From the NCBI RefSeq assembly GCF_033439725.1, contig NW_026944387.1, positions 1,984,001-2,048,000 of the forward strand: a stretch of DNA of 64,000 nucleotides, given 5' to 3'. The notes under the pieces were generated by a model, which was not told the origin of the DNA, searched no databases, and saw only the letters and a program-made list of their open reading frames with translations. This document shows positions 46,682 to 58,792 of this stretch, one piece after another. The translations under genes and the position numbers were made by a program. The stretch's first letter is position 1. Each line of letters starts with the position of its first letter. Origin of the DNA: Neurospora tetraspora (taxonomy: Eukaryota > Ascomycota > Sordariomycetes > Sordariales > Sordariaceae).

Positions 46682-46987
46682 ATGTCCGGCAGAGACGCGA
46701 TCGTAGCCATCATCATCTGTCTCCTCGCAGCCATCGCCGTTTTCACCTTCTTCCACAAGAAGATCATCCACTTCATCGCGCTGTGGATGGCCGACGCGAA
46801 GAACGCCGAAGCCGCCGTCAAGGAATCCAAATCAGCACCCTCTGACGACCTCGAGGCTGCGAAGTCTGAACCATCATCTGCCGGATCTGAGGCAAGATCT
46901 GGATCCAAGAAGTCTGACGATAGATGCGAGACTGCTTCATCAGCGTCGACAGACCATGAGCTTCGCCTCCACACGGAGGGGCTATAA
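46682..46987 (+). CDS. Small single-pass membrane protein, unknown function
   Basis: 101 aa starting at an ATG in good context (CCACCATGTC). Residues about 7-25 ([20 protein letters not shown]) form one strong transmembrane helix. A short amphipathic stretch follows ([18 protein letters not shown]), then a charged, Ser/Glu/Lys-rich disordered tail. It resembles a tail-exposed type I/III small membrane protein of the ER or another endomembrane, but no family is recognised. It could be extended by an intron just past the stop: the sequence AAGTGAGTACC at 46991-47001 looks like a donor but lies after the TAA. The next gene, COQ5, lies 482 bp downstream on the same strand. Confidence 0.55.
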   Translation: MSGRDAIVAIIICLLAAIAVFTFFHKKIIHFIALWMADAKNAEAAVKESKSAPSDDLEAAKSEPSSAGSEARSGSKKSDDRCETASSASTDHELRLHTEGL

Positions 46988-47469
46988 TTCCAAGTGAGTA
47001 CCTGAATGTTTTCACTTTCGAGATTCATCACTGCAGGGATCAATCAATGTTCGAGAATTCAAGACGCCGGCCATTCGACCCTGCGCTAGCGCCTGCGAAC
47101 ATCTGGAGAAAAAAACGGAGATCAAACAAGGACCCCCGGCCAGATGCGCCAGAACCCCCGCAGTCTCCAGAAGCTACCCCGCAAACAAGGCTGGACAATG
47201 GCCGACGCACAAGCCACAAAGACCTGCGCACCAGCCACCCAAGCTGTGTGTTAACCCACATGCAGATTTCGCAGCCTTCCCGATTGGGGAATTTCCATTG
47301 GGGGGAGCTTTCATCGATCGATTGCGACGCCGGGCCGAACTGCGACAACTTTCTTGACATTTCTCAATTTTCGGGGGCTGTTCTAACCCTCCATTCTTCC
47401 AGATCTCTCTCTGTCTACCCCCACCCTCCCGGATATTTCTCCAGTCCAGCCTCGTCGCCATCAGCCAAA
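46988..47469. other. Intergenic region upstream of COQ5
   Basis: 482 bp. It carries an open plus-strand frame in phase with COQ5 but rich in Pro, Arg and Ser and lacking mitochondrial-targeting character. I take it as leader or promoter, with COQ5 starting at 47470. Confidence 0.5.
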
Positions 47470-48623
47470 ATGGTTGCCCGTCCGGCCCTCCGAAGGGCGA
47501 TTCCCTCGTCGCTCAGATCTACCTCTTCGAAGCTCTTACACGCCGAATCCCGGATATCACGGCCCTTCTCGACAACCCTCCAGTCGCAACAGAAGCCCAA
47601 CAACAACAACAACTCAGTACCCGAATATGCCATTCCCGATCCTGCGCGCCCTACCCACTTCGGTTTCGAGACCGTCACCGAAGCCGAGAAGAGGGAGCGC
47701 GTAGCTGGTGTGTTTACCAGCGTTGCTGAGTCGTATGATCGCATGAACGATCTGATGTCTTTTGGCTGGCATCGCGTATGGAAGTACGTTTAGTCTTGTT
47801 TTATCCCATTCCATACCATGTGTCGCATCTCAACACTCGACCACTTCCCAAACCCCAATAAACAGTACATAAACTAACCCTCTCTCTCCTCCTTCCCAGG
47901 GACCACTTCGTCGCCTCCCTCAACCCCGGCTTCTCCCCCCTCACTTCCTCCTCCGACCCCCGCGCCCCGCAACACATCCTCGACATAGCCGGCGGCACCG
48001 GCGACATCGCCTTCCGCATGCTTCACACGGCACACATCCTCAACGGCAACCCAGACGTGCGCGTGACCATCTCCGACATCAATCCGGCCATGTTATCCGT
48101 CGGCAAACAACGCTCCGCCGCCCTTCCCGCCTCGCAACAAGCCGCCCTCTCCTTCCTCGAAGCCAACGCCGAAGACCTGACGCAAACCAAGCCCCTGGGC
48201 GCCAACCAAGTCGGCTACTCCCCGACCACCGGCGTGCCGGACGAGAGCGTAGACCTCTACACGGTCGCCTTTGGCATCCGCAACTTCTCCAACATCCCCG
48301 CCGCCCTGCGCGAAGCCTACCGCGTGCTTAAACCCGGTGGCGTGTTCGCTTGTCTAGAATTTAGCAAAGCGGATGCGCACCCTTTGTTCAACACCATCTA
48401 CAAGCAGTGGAGTTTTAGCGCGATCCCGCTGATTGGACAGCTGGTCGCGGGCGATAGGGATAGTTATCAGTATCTGGTGGAAAGCATCGAGAAGTTCCCG
48501 AGCCAGGAGGACTTTAGGGATATGATTGTCGATGCCGGGTTTGTGGTGGGGGGCAAGGGGTATGAGGATTTGACGGGCGGTGTGGCGGCGATTCATAAGG
48601 GGATGAAGCCTAGGCGGAAGTAG
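47470..48623 (+). CDS. coq5: 2-methoxy-6-polyprenyl-1,4-benzoquinol methylase (COQ5)
   Basis: Two exons, 47470-47783 and 47900-48623 (116-nt intron, GTACGT...TCCCAG), give 345 aa. It is the mitochondrial C-methyltransferase of ubiquinone biosynthesis, part of the CoQ synthome. The first 40 or so residues ([20 protein letters not shown]) form an Arg/Ser-rich presequence. UbiE/COQ5 signatures: [20 protein letters not shown] across the splice junction, SAM motif [16 protein letters not shown] (from aa 130), and [20 protein letters not shown] with LKPGG. The C-terminal [14 protein letters not shown] is typical. The start was chosen because it gives the targeting peptide; the longer open frame upstream lacks a good ATG-led presequence. 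Confidence 0.93.
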
Positions 48624-50000
48624 AACTAGAGGGCGAACTGAAAGTTGGAGAGGAAAGGGGTGGTGGATAGATAGGGAGGGAGAGGCGGGGAGATGGATGG
48701 ACTGCGAGGAAGATGTTTGTTTGACCTCTGAAGAGAGGCATCATGGATGGGTTTGAAGACCGGAAGACCCACCCGGTGGTTGATACCGACCGTAACTGAA
48801 ACCTGATGAAGCGACAGGGTTAGGTTAGAGAGGGAGAAAGAAAAAGAAAAAGAAAAAAGCTGTCACTCTATCTATATGATAATGGGGACAGCATGTACTT
48901 TTATCTGTACATATTAGACGATGGTTCCTGGCCGTCCAACCACTCAACCCATATTTTGTACAATTATCAAAAGCAACTAAGGGGCGCCGGAAGATGGATG
49001 GCGAACAGAAAAGGGATGGGTGGGTGGAGTTGACCTACGAGATATCTAGACCTAGACAAGGCGGAGAAAAAAAAAAAGGAGGTAATGAATTGTGTTAAAT
49101 TTTGAGTTGTAGTTGGTGTGTGACACTCCAGGAAGCGGTTTCTGGTAGTCCTGGCTCAGAAGGTAAGGGTAGGCAGTGTGTAAATCCATACACAGTATGG
49201 CACGATGCCGTTCAGCTGGTGATAAAGTTCTTGCCTACCTCTCGAGCATCACTTCGAGGTTCGGTGAACACTTGATGCGGCTTTCAAATTTCTCTTTTAC
49301 ATACGCTCTCGGCGCGCTAGACTAAGGTACATTACTCTACAAACTCAATACGTCCATCATCTATGCTTCGACATCTTTCCGTTTGTATAACCGATACGGA
49401 CAAACCTTTATGTTTGTCGTACGGAAAAAGAATCGAGGTGAAGAGATGAACAGAAGGAAGAAGAAAAAAAGCAAAGTAAGCAAATCCGCTGAAGTCCTTT
49501 TGGAGACCTCGACCTTAAACACCATCCACACCATCTACAATATCCGCATCGAGAGACATGAATAACTCTGAACAATGTTTTGGTTGTTGGAAATCGTAGT
49601 AGTTAACTTTACGCTGTTTTCTTTCTCGCTCACCCCTATTCACCACCCCTTCCGCTCAGTAGCGCAGCTCGGTCCGACTTGGCCTACCTAGCCTGTCTTG
49701 AACCTGACTGACATGACCTAACAAATCCATGCCTTCACTATTTCTTCCAACCCGGCCAATGTATTTCCCTTCAACGACATTCGCCAGGGTTAAATCTATC
49801 CGCTAGCGCACCTTTTCCCATCCCACAACACCAAGGCGTCATTGATTAGGGTCGACTTAAACACCAGCATCTCACGCTGTCGATTCGTGATTGTCTGATG
49901 ATTTTCTTCAAGGTTTTGATGTTCTGAACTAACCTTTGTTCGAACCTTTCTCAGAACCTTTCTCCGGGTCCTTGGTTTTTGACTCCACAGCTTTCGCGTC
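48624..50000. other. Intergenic region between convergent genes
   Basis: 1.4 kb containing the 3' ends of COQ5 and of the RGG protein gene. It has purine-rich runs, GAAAGAAAAAGAAAAAGAAA at 48835-48854 and a poly-A run near 49067. No gene is supported. Confidence 0.5.
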
Positions 50001-52458
50001 CTAAGAGTCAGCCGGGGTAGCGGAGGTCGTAGCCGGGCTTCCGTCACCCTTCAACCCCCCACGGCGCGAGCCACGTCCACCGCGCTCACCACCACGGCCG
50101 CCTCTGGAACCTCCGCGACCTCCGCGACGACCAGCGCCTTCACTGTCGCTAGCAGTTCCGCCGCCAGCGCTGCGGTATCCGCTCTGGGTACCTTCCCTAC
50201 CACCTCTGCTGCTGGCCCATGTACCAGCGCCGCCACGGGTGTTAAACGGCCTCGACGCAGGAGGGTTGAAAACCTTGATGAGCGGCTTCGAGCGGTCGTC
50301 CGAGCCAGTGCCACGAGACTTGTATTCCTGAGGCAAGCGATCCAAGGCACCGTCACGATCCTCCACCGTCTTGAAGATGACTACTCTGTTATTCTGGCCC
50401 CACTTATCGACCTTGACGATCTTGGACTTGTCCTCCTCCGCGAACAGGCCAGGGATGGCGTCATCGCTCGGTGGTTGCATGACAAAGAGGCCAATGATAC
50501 TCTCGGCAGCGCTCTTGGGCGCCGGGGAAGGGGTAGGCTCCGGGTTATTGGAAGCTCCGTTCGTGGGAGCGGATGCCGGCTTCTCAGACTCTCTCGATGC
50601 GGACGAGGCTGCAGAAGCAGGCTGTGGTGTGGCCGCCTTGGGTTGTGTCGGAGCCGGAGACGGGGCAGCGGGCTTAGCGGTTTGCGCGGGGGGCTGCTTG
50701 GGGACAACGGGGACCGCAGGTACAGCAGGCGCGGGCTGCGCTGCGGGTTGGACGGGTGTAGAAGCGGCAGCGGGGCCAGTAGGAACGGGGTTAGCTCCTC
50801 CGGCCGAGGGAGGGACGGCACCCTGGCCCGCATAAACGGGCTGCTTAGCCCCGCGATGGGAGAAGTTGAATCCCTGAGCTCTCATCTCAGTTCCAATCCT
50901 TCCGTCGTGAATTTCCAGCACCAGCCAGCCAAACGCGGCATCAGCAAGGTTAAAGTTCCACATGTTCTTGAAGGCACTCTCGTCGACTTGACCGAGCGCG
51001 GCGGCCGACTGACCCGCAGCTGCGCCACCGAAAGGGTTGCCGCCAGCAGCAGTCGTAGGCATCTTCTCGACAACACTAAGAGCGTTCTTAAGCAAAGTCT
51101 GTTGGACATCATTCTGCTGAATCGCGGGCTCGACCTCACTGCGGACAGTTTCCCACACATCGTTGAAAGACGCCTTGGAAGCGGCCAGCTTGCCACGGTA
51201 GTGATCCAATGTCGGGTTGACGCTGAACTCGTTGTAGGAGCTTCCATAACGGAAATGAAGACCAGCCGAAATGGAGAAATCCGCCTTGAGAGTTACCGAA
51301 AGCTGGTTGAGGATGCCCTCACGAGCAGGAGAAGCGTGGGTGATGAAGATACGGGTCTCGGTAGGGTCGTAGACGCGGTTGGCAGTGTCGACAAGCTCGC
51401 CCATCTGGAGGAGTGTAGTCCACATTGTACCTTGTCCACCGGCGATCGTAGTCCGTCCTTCACCGTTGTCGAAAAGCTTGTGCATAACGACAGCACCGCC
51501 CAAACCGAGAAGACGCAGCTTGACACCGCCGATTTCGAGGAGCTTCGACCGAGACTCATCGATCACAAACAGGTTAGGCACCTTGTACTCTCCTGATCTG
51601 AACTTCTCGAGCACCCGGACATCTTCACAAGCACCCCAGACAGTATAGACGGGAACATCCAGCTTCAGTTCGCCTGAAATGAGGAGAGGCAGCTCGGAAA
51701 GAGGAAGCTCGCTAGCGGGGAAGCGGCTCTTGACGGGACCGGAAGCGGCTTGCGCAATGGCCTTCTTCGTGGTCTCGGAAATCAGGGGCGAATATTGGGC
51801 AACATGTTTCAGGGTTCTGTTCAAACGTTGGTCAGCAAGCGAAGACCAAAGTTGGGCCGGGTATTATCGCACTTCTCCGCAATACGCTCGAGAGATGTCT
51901 CGTCGTAGAAACCAAAGTCACCAGTGTGAATGATGTAGTCGGCGCGGGCGGACTTGGCGAGCTCGTTCAAAGACCGAAGGTTACCTGCAGTTAGGAAGGG
52001 GCAAATCAGTAACGAGGCGCAAACAGCTTGGGCTATCACACTGGGGGAAAAGCTTACCCCGAACATCTGCAATGCAGAGAACTCTGGTGGGACCAGTTTG
52101 CAAAACGCGGCCTTGGTTCGGAAGGAGAGGTGTAGCGCCGGGTACCGGGCCCTGGTGAGGAGCGGCACCATTGGGCAGGAACCCGGGGGCGTTGTATGTA
52201 TTACGGGGTTGCTATCGAGGGACGGGTCAAGTTAGCAAACACGCGTCAAGGTAGCGAGAGACCACGATGGTGCGTCAGCTTGAGCTTCGTAGACAGCCGG
52301 GCGGTCAAGGCGAGAGCAGCTAGACATGCTCGACGAGACGTGACGGTGATCTGAGTGCATGGTGGGGAAGAGGTGGGATGGGAGTTGGGGAACTTGTTGA
52401 AGCTGGGCAGCAAGGAGGAGAAGCAGAAAAGAAGGGAGGAGAATCTCACAGATGCCAT
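50001..52458 (-). CDS. DUF2433/metallophosphoesterase-like protein with RGG tail
   Basis: Four exons, 52458-52450, 52211-52058, 51984-51873 and 51816-50001, give 696 aa, exactly in frame. The first coding exon is only nine bases (Met-Ala-Ser, donor GTGAGA) and continues with QPRNTYNAPGFLPNGAAPHQ. The N-terminal half is calcineurin-phosphoesterase-like: VLCIADVRGNLRSLNELA (usual D-x-H replaced by D-V-R), then DYIIHTGDFGFYDE (GDF/GDFG in place of GDxxD) and IFITHASP. Metal-site residues are partly altered, so catalysis is uncertain. The fungal family is annotated DUF2433. The middle is Pro/Ala-rich and disordered (about 350-450). A short block that may be RRM-like follows (IIGLFVMQPPSDD, then NNRVVIFKTVEDRDGALDRL). 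The tail is RGG-rich (RGGRGGSRGGRGGERGGR). A cytoplasmic RNA-binding or mRNP role is inferred. Confidence 0.82.
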
Positions 52459-54268
52459 CCCGGTAGAGTGCTTCAATAGAGAAGACTGAGATGTATGTGG
52501 GGGAGGTTAGGTATTTGCTGGCTTCGGCGACCAGATGGAGGAGAGGTGTTGGAGATCGGGGTAGCGGGAGAGCTGAAGGCCGAATGGAAGCTACACGTGA
52601 AAGGGTGAAAGGTAGCTGACGGCGGGCGTGGTACGGTGCCAAGTATGTGGTGGAAAGTGGAAGTCAATGTCGACGAATGCGCAACCGGGCGGTGATGGTG
52701 CCGAAAGCTGAAGCAACAGACGGGCGTTTGGTCGCGACCGGAGGCGGGGTATCAAGCAGAAACGGACGACGGCGGCCCGAGGATTGGATCGAAGTAAGAA
52801 AGAATATTACACGAAGCAGAGGTCAGAGAGAGCCTCGAGGACGCGGTCGCGGGAGGGGATACGTTGGATGGTGGTTGGGCGTTGTTTCGGTTGTTTCGTC
52901 GACGAAGTCGGAAGATTTTCAGAGTGGCCGGGAGAGTTCACGGCGTAGGGCAGGTGCTCGAAATCTGGAATGGTTCAGTGATTGGAAACTGAGGCCAGAC
53001 AGGAGGGGACGGGAGGGGAGCTCTCGCTGTATCTCTCTGCCTGGGCGCCTGGGCTCCAGCTGAACGGGCGGGTGGGTACCTTGGTACCCGACCTACAGCT
53101 CCCGCCTTCCCTATTGAGCGCCTATAGAGACCGTGCAAGTGGTGACCGCCAGGGGCAGGCACCAGCCAGACGGGCCTGCCAAAGTGGAAGCGCAAGACAC
53201 CGCCCTCGAGACCGCCCTGCCAGGCGCTGCCAACACTGTCAGTTGCGTGGACTACTCCAGTTTAACACATCATCACAATCAGCAAAAGATAGCAATTGGT
53301 CGATCAGCAACAGGACCAGCAGCGAGGCTGCGATAATAATCCCACAATGGTTTTGGCTAAGAGCTATGGTGAAGCTTCGAAAGATGAACCGCTCGTGCTT
53401 GCTGATCGCAGACGGACGGAGGCAGGGGAAGCTCGTCTTGAGTCGAACAGCAAGGGGTCAACAAGGTACTCCAAGTAGTCAACGAGGGGAAGATAACAAG
53501 GGAGAAGGCTGCTACAGCCGTAGTTCTTGTCAAGGACACAACAGGTTCTGGAATCATGTTTACGAGTTGGATATGCGCCGATGATGAGAGCTTCACTTGA
53601 TGGAAAAGCGCAGAGAGACAGTTGTCGTTGTTTCCAAACCTGGTGGAGCGGGCAGCCCAAGATCGCTGTCAAGAAGAGAGTTGGTCCCAAGAGGATCAAC
53701 AGACTGCCGTGACAATTTCGCGTTGTGATACAAAATAAGATGATAAGCTGTCTCTCTCTCTTTCGCTCTCACTCAATGGTAGATCCCGACTCTCAACATG
53801 TTGAAAAACGAAAAAAAAGTTGCAATCAATTCCCAACCCAGTTCCTTCCTACCTGCCAGCCATCCATCCACTTTCAACCATATGTCTCTTTTGCAACACC
53901 CAGTAAATATCTTTATATCTTTCCTCGCCTCGCCGCCTCCCCCATTCCATGACATTTGTATCCCGAAACGCCAATCCCGATGCTCGCTGCTGGGCTGCTT
54001 TTCGTCTTGTTGCTCCTGCTGCTGCTGCTGCTCTTGTTTACAAAGTTAGAAAAAAAAGGAAGATTAGCTAAGTACAATATGTTCTTGTCAGATGTCCCAC
54101 TACCTCCTCTCTCACTATAAAGCAGCCCGAGCCCGTCTCTTATTCCTTGAGGCAAGACATTCGTCAAGCCTGATGTACAGTTAGGGTGATGGCCTGGGAC
54201 TGGTACCACAGAACACCTCGACCAGCTAGGCAAAGGCTGGACTAGCCGGACGATGGGCGGAGGCCGCC
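52459..54268. other. Intergenic region between two minus-strand genes
   Basis: 1.8 kb holding the promoter and leader of the RGG protein gene and the 3' end of the Zds1-type gene. Short frames on the plus strand have no recognisable content. A GCTGCTGCTGCTGCT run lies near 54019-54033. Confidence 0.45.
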
Positions 54269-57142
54269 CTACCACATGTCCTTTTCCTCGTCACTTTTGG
54301 CATATGCTTGTTGTTGTTTTTCATGGCGGGCGCGAGATTCGTTCCGTTGTTGCTCGTATTCATAGATCTGAGCGTCATCGACGTACTGAGCGCCGCCGCC
54401 CGATGCTTCGCCGTAACCATTATCAGACTAAATGAGGTGTTAGTATTCTTGAGCGAAACCATCTTTCGGCTTAGGCAAATGTTAACTTACGCGATGGTAC
54501 TCAAAGTTGAAATCGGTCTGGCCAGACATCGCCGCCATTTGTTGTTCAACAGACATCGACGCCAGTTGTTGTTCAAGGGCAAGTTGCTCCATCGCTCGCT
54601 GTTGTGCCGCCTTCTGTTCGGCTTCACGGCGCTTGCGCTCTTCCTCTAATCGCCTTTGCTGCGGTGAGGTGGGCACATTGAGCTGGGGATGCATGGCCTG
54701 GACCTTTGCGAGATAAGAGTACATAAAGTTGCTGAGCAGGACTTGACTGTGTAAGGGTCGGCGGGGATTTGCAAGCTTGATGTGAGCCATCCGGTAAATG
54801 GCTCGCTCTTCAATAATCGGGAAGCGAGTCCAAGAGTAGTCGACATCGGGAACGAGTTTTCGGCGAGGAGGTTCTGGAGTAAGTAGTCTTTCCTCCTTCT
54901 TCTTGGGAGGCTCCTTATCAGCCTTCTTTTTGCCTCCGAAAAGGCCACCAAAGAAGCCTTCCTTCTCCTTCTTGGTCTCCTTCTTCTTCTCCTCGTTCTT
55001 GCCAGTGTCGATACTATCCCGATCCAGCACCAAGCTCTCCCGGCCCTTGGAAGAGCCTTCAATGGAGCTTTGTAGAACGTCCAACCGGGTCGCATCGTGG
55101 CTCTTGTCTCCGCCCTTGGCCTTCGCTTTCCGAGCTTGCTCCTCTCTCTCGCGCTCCTTTTCCTTCTCACGCTTCTTCTTGTCCTTCTCATCGCTCTTGA
55201 ACCATTTCCATCCTGACGATTTGGTAGGGGTTTCAACCTCTTCCTTCTCTTTTGCTTTCTTGTCCGTTTTCTTCTCATCCACTGCCGGCGAGGGCTGCGG
55301 AGCTACGCTCGGCGCAGAAGGCTTAGGCTGACTCTTGCCATTAACTTGCGCTGTTGGCTGGGTTGACTCAAGCGACGGACGTTTCTCGGACCGAGCCGAT
55401 GGCTCGTCCGCCTTTTGAGTGGAGGATCTATCGGGCAGAGTCTGCTTATTTGTCTCTGTTGGTGGCGTCTGAACGATTGCAGGCACCGGCGGCGGGGCGG
55501 TTGTGGGTGGCGGTATGGATGCAGTCTTCTTGACAGGGAGAACCTCCGCTGGTGCCGGGGCAGGCGGGCTGGCCAGCTTTGGTTCATCTTGAAGAGCTCT
55601 GTTGGGTGTGTCTTCTAACGATCGTCGTACAGATATGTCTTCGGATGAGCCGGGGGTCTCGTGCGTAGAATTTTGCCGTATTTGCACCGATTTCTCGGGC
55701 TGTGAGTAGAGATCGGCCAGGGCCGACTCGGACTGTACCCTCTTCAGGCCTTGACTTGACGCCTCGTCCATTATCGGAACAGGGGGCATATCATCTTCAT
55801 GCTCGGATGACTGCCTTCCGGAGATCCTTTTTGAGAATGACGTTTTGTTCGAGCGTATACTGCCGCTTTTTCTGTATGTCGTCTTTGTGGAGCGTCTTAG
55901 ACCACCCATACTTGGAGCAGGAAGTATCGGGATGTCACCCTCATCCACCTCTTGGTGAGTCTCAAGCGCCAGCTTCTTGACTGCTTTCGTAGGATCATCT
56001 ACCAACTCGTTCAGGCTAGGTTCTGGGTTGCCATCGCCATGCCGGGAGCGCTGCCGTTGCAGCCTTTCTGCGCCATCCACGTAGTCAATGCCCTCACTCG
56101 TCGGCTTGATTTGGCGAGAGAGCATTGACTTTTTTCTCCTCAAGCCCCCTCCACCTGTCGAGTCACTTCGGTTCAGGTCAATCGACAACATGGAGTCACT
56201 GGACCTCCGCTTTATTGCCTGCACGCGGTTCTCCAGGAAGTCCTTGAACGCCGTAGGTTCGAGTTCCGGGTGTACTCTCGCAGGTACCCATAGCAGGCGG
56301 GACGGGTCTGCTTCGTCATCTTCGCCCGTTGGTGGACCGGACTGTACAAGGCCCATATTCGAGAAAGGAAGGAGATCGGGATCGTTGAAATTCCCAACAT
56401 CCATCGATATCCGTCGCAGCGCCTGCAGATTACTCAGCTCTTGTGCAATGTCGTTGGCGTCGTCGATATTCGTCATGGGGAACTGGGAGGCCGACCCGTC
56501 GGCCTGGAGATCCCGTATCGAGCGCGCGGGCGAAAGCGGGGAGGCCGGCCTTTCTGACGAGCTGCTCGTATCGGTTGATATCTCCGCCGGGAAGGTGCTG
56601 GAATCCTTCGAGGTGTGTCCTCCTATGAACCCATCATCACCCCCCTTTCCGCCAGTGGTGTCGTGTAGTGTTGACTTGGTCTTGTCTGAGGTTGTCCTGA
56701 CGAGGCGCAGTTCATCCCCCGAGTTCTCCTCGGAGGGCTCCTCGGCGAGGCTAGCAAGGCGCTCCAAGTGGTCTCCCTGGGTCGCAATGAAGCTAAGGGG
56801 GCGGCTAGCCCGGCGCCCGTCTTCGGGACCGGAGTCGTCGTCGTCGATTTCGTACATGGTTCCTATGGTCTCGGTGACGTGGCGGCTAGGGTCGGATATC
56901 GACAGTCGGTCGTGGCCGCGTCGGCTGGCGAAACTGGAGCCAACATCGCCTTGGGGACGGGATGAGGTCTGCTGGAATAACAACAGGTTGGTCAGTCGAA
57001 AGGAGGTTCTCCCGATCCACAAGGACCCATAATTTTTCCATGTCTCCCATGCAAAGACGATCGCCCAGGAAGCGACACGCGGTATCCATATTCGGAAATT
57101 GACGTGCGGCTCCGCCGAGAGCATGGATCCAAATCCCGGCAT
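54269..57142 (-). CDS. Zds1-type protein (PP2A/polarity regulator)
   Basis: Exons 57142-54491 and 54427-54269, joined across a 63-nt intron (GTAAGT...TTTAG), give 936 aa from the first ATG. Yeast Zds1/Zds2 bind PP2A-Cdc55 and control mitotic entry, polarity and mRNA export. The family's C-terminal domain is clear at about aa 768-820: YSWTRFPIIEERAIYRMAHI, KLANPRRPLHSQVLLSNFMY, SYLAKVQAMHPQ. Before it come Ser/Pro-rich disordered regions, a Lys/Glu-rich coiled segment (about 640-740) and the LFGGKKKADKEPPKK block. A Gln/Glu-rich helix ends exon 1; the last exon gives 52 polar residues. The start is uncertain. The first 60 residues are Trp/hydrophobic-rich and unlike the family, and a good acceptor (TTATTCCAG) at 56975-56972 suggests the true exon may begin at 56971 after an upstream first exon. 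Confidence 0.85.
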
Positions 57143-58612
57143 CCGGGAGTCGGGAACCAGCGAGGGAGGAAATGCGGACGCACCATCATCTAGACAAGAG
57201 AATAGAGGCCTATTTGCGGGAGGAGGAAGGGCCGAATGCCACAGCAGCCCTCGGGTGCCTTTTTTGCTTTCACAACCAGACAGGATCGTGGAGTGCTGTA
57301 TTAGTCGTCTATCATGAGCAGATCAGCGAGACCTGGCGCGGGTAGCGATGACCCCTCAGACAAGAGGGCAGGCAAGCAAGCAGTCAGACAGGCAGGCAGT
57401 CAGACAATATTCGCGACAAGTGTTGACAACACAGGGCTGGCAGGGCTGGCGGGTATAGCAGGTGCGCCTAGGGACGACGTCACAGGGCCTCCCGGGCTGT
57501 GCGCGTGGTGCTTCAGCTTTCGGGGAACGGGATCGGGGGCCGGTAATATCAAGCCGTGATCGGAGTAAGCGATGTCTCGGTCGACTGTAGCATGCGGTCA
57601 CGCTGTCTCGGAGGCGGAAGGCCAGGAACGAGGGCTGGGCTTTGCGGGCTTTGCGGGCTTTGCTTGGTATCAGCGAGTGTCTGGCGGGCGCCGATAAAAC
57701 GAAGTGAGGGCGTATCACAATTTGGCAGTCGGGAGGGGAGGCTCGCTCTCGTTCGCTCGCTTCGATCGATGCACCTAGCGTAGTGTAGTGTAGTGTAGTG
57801 TAGCGCAGTTGGCTTGCTCGTCCAGGTCGTTGGGCTGTCGCTTGCTCGCTCGGTCGTCCTCGTTATCTCGTTCGTGCGGCACCTAGGCTGGAGGGATAGA
57901 AAGCGAAAAGGGCCCCTAGCAAGGTTGAAGATTGCAAAGTGGGAAGAAAGTCTTGTATCTGGAGGACGGTTGGGAAGAAAAAGAAGGCGTGGGCCGAGCG
58001 CAGATTGGGTGGTCGTGTTGGGATTATTGCCCGTCGAGGTGGTGGTTCTTGGCTTGGGGGGTGGCCCTTGTCTTGTTACTTTTGGCGTCCGGAGTGGTCC
58101 CGTTAGTGTCCTCTCTAGAAGCCTGGTCTGGGTTTAGTCGGATTAGGCGAAGGCTCAAAGAGAAAACTTAAGTGAACGTGACAAAAAGGGCATAAAGTTG
58201 GATGATGTCGAGCGAATGAATAGTACCGGACTGAATGGAGCACGTTGCCGGGATGCGTTGATTCTTTCCTCGTCCTCTTCCAGTTCCGTCTTGCCCGTTC
58301 AGGTCTTTCTCCCGGCGCAGTGACACTTCCACTTTGCGCCGCGTGGAATCGGTAAATTGGCGATGCCAGGGGGTAGAGGGGAACAAGGCATACCTGGACA
58401 GGGGCACAGGGGCACCCGCCCGCAAGACCTGTCACAGGCCCGGGTGTGGAAGGGCAGGCGCTCTCTGTGGCCTGTGCCTTCTCTCTTTGGCTCTTTCACA
58501 GCGCGGTTCGAGATCGGGCGCATTCTACGACGATTCTGCTTGGTTCTCGCTGCATTAGCGCACACTCCAACTGTGACCAATTGTCCCTGACCCGCGGACC
58601 CGAACTGTCAGA
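57143..58612. other. Upstream region of the Zds1-type gene, at the edge of the repeat block
   Basis: 1.5 kb of normal composition. It may contain an undetected first exon of the Zds1-type gene. A pentanucleotide run (TAGTG) lies at 57776-57805. No independent gene is supported. The right end abuts the copia LTR; TCAGA at 58608-58612 is the candidate target-site half. Confidence 0.45.
57776..57805. repeat. TAGTG pentanucleotide microsatellite
   Basis: Four perfect TAGTG units (57781-57800) are flanked on each side by a TAGCG variant, six units in all. Confidence 0.85.
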
Positions 58613-58777
58613 TGTGACGGTGCAGAATTGATTGACTGAAGAGTGTGTGTGACTGACTCGCTCAGAAGGTATGGGGGGTGCTGGGGTAACCCAAATATGC
58701 CCAGAAATCAAGCAATATTAGGTGGCTGGAGCGCTAACCTCTATATAGTATAACTAAAACCACCCTTAAATCTAACA
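58613..58777 (-). repeat. 3' LTR of the copia element (left copy)
   Basis: On the minus strand it begins TGTTAGATTT and ends CCGTCACA, with TG...CA ends, about 165 bp. The plus-strand segment from 58613 repeats at 63917 with mainly C-to-T and G-to-A differences. Its outer ~110 bp are unmutated in appearance, while the inner ~50 bp (CTATATAGTATAACTAAAAC) are AT-rich. The inner end could be two bases further in (58779). Confidence 0.75.
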
Positions 58778-58792
58778 CACTCCCTCACTTAT
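58778..58792 (-). other. Polypurine tract of the copia element
   Basis: On the minus strand, AAGTGAGGGAGTG lies directly before the LTR start TGTTAG, the position expected of the plus-strand primer site. It supports both the orientation and the LTR boundary. Confidence 0.65.

Noticed and set aside
50475-51596. 373-codon plus-strand frame opposite the RGG protein gene
   Set aside because: The minus-strand gene has splice-supported family sequence; this frame has none.
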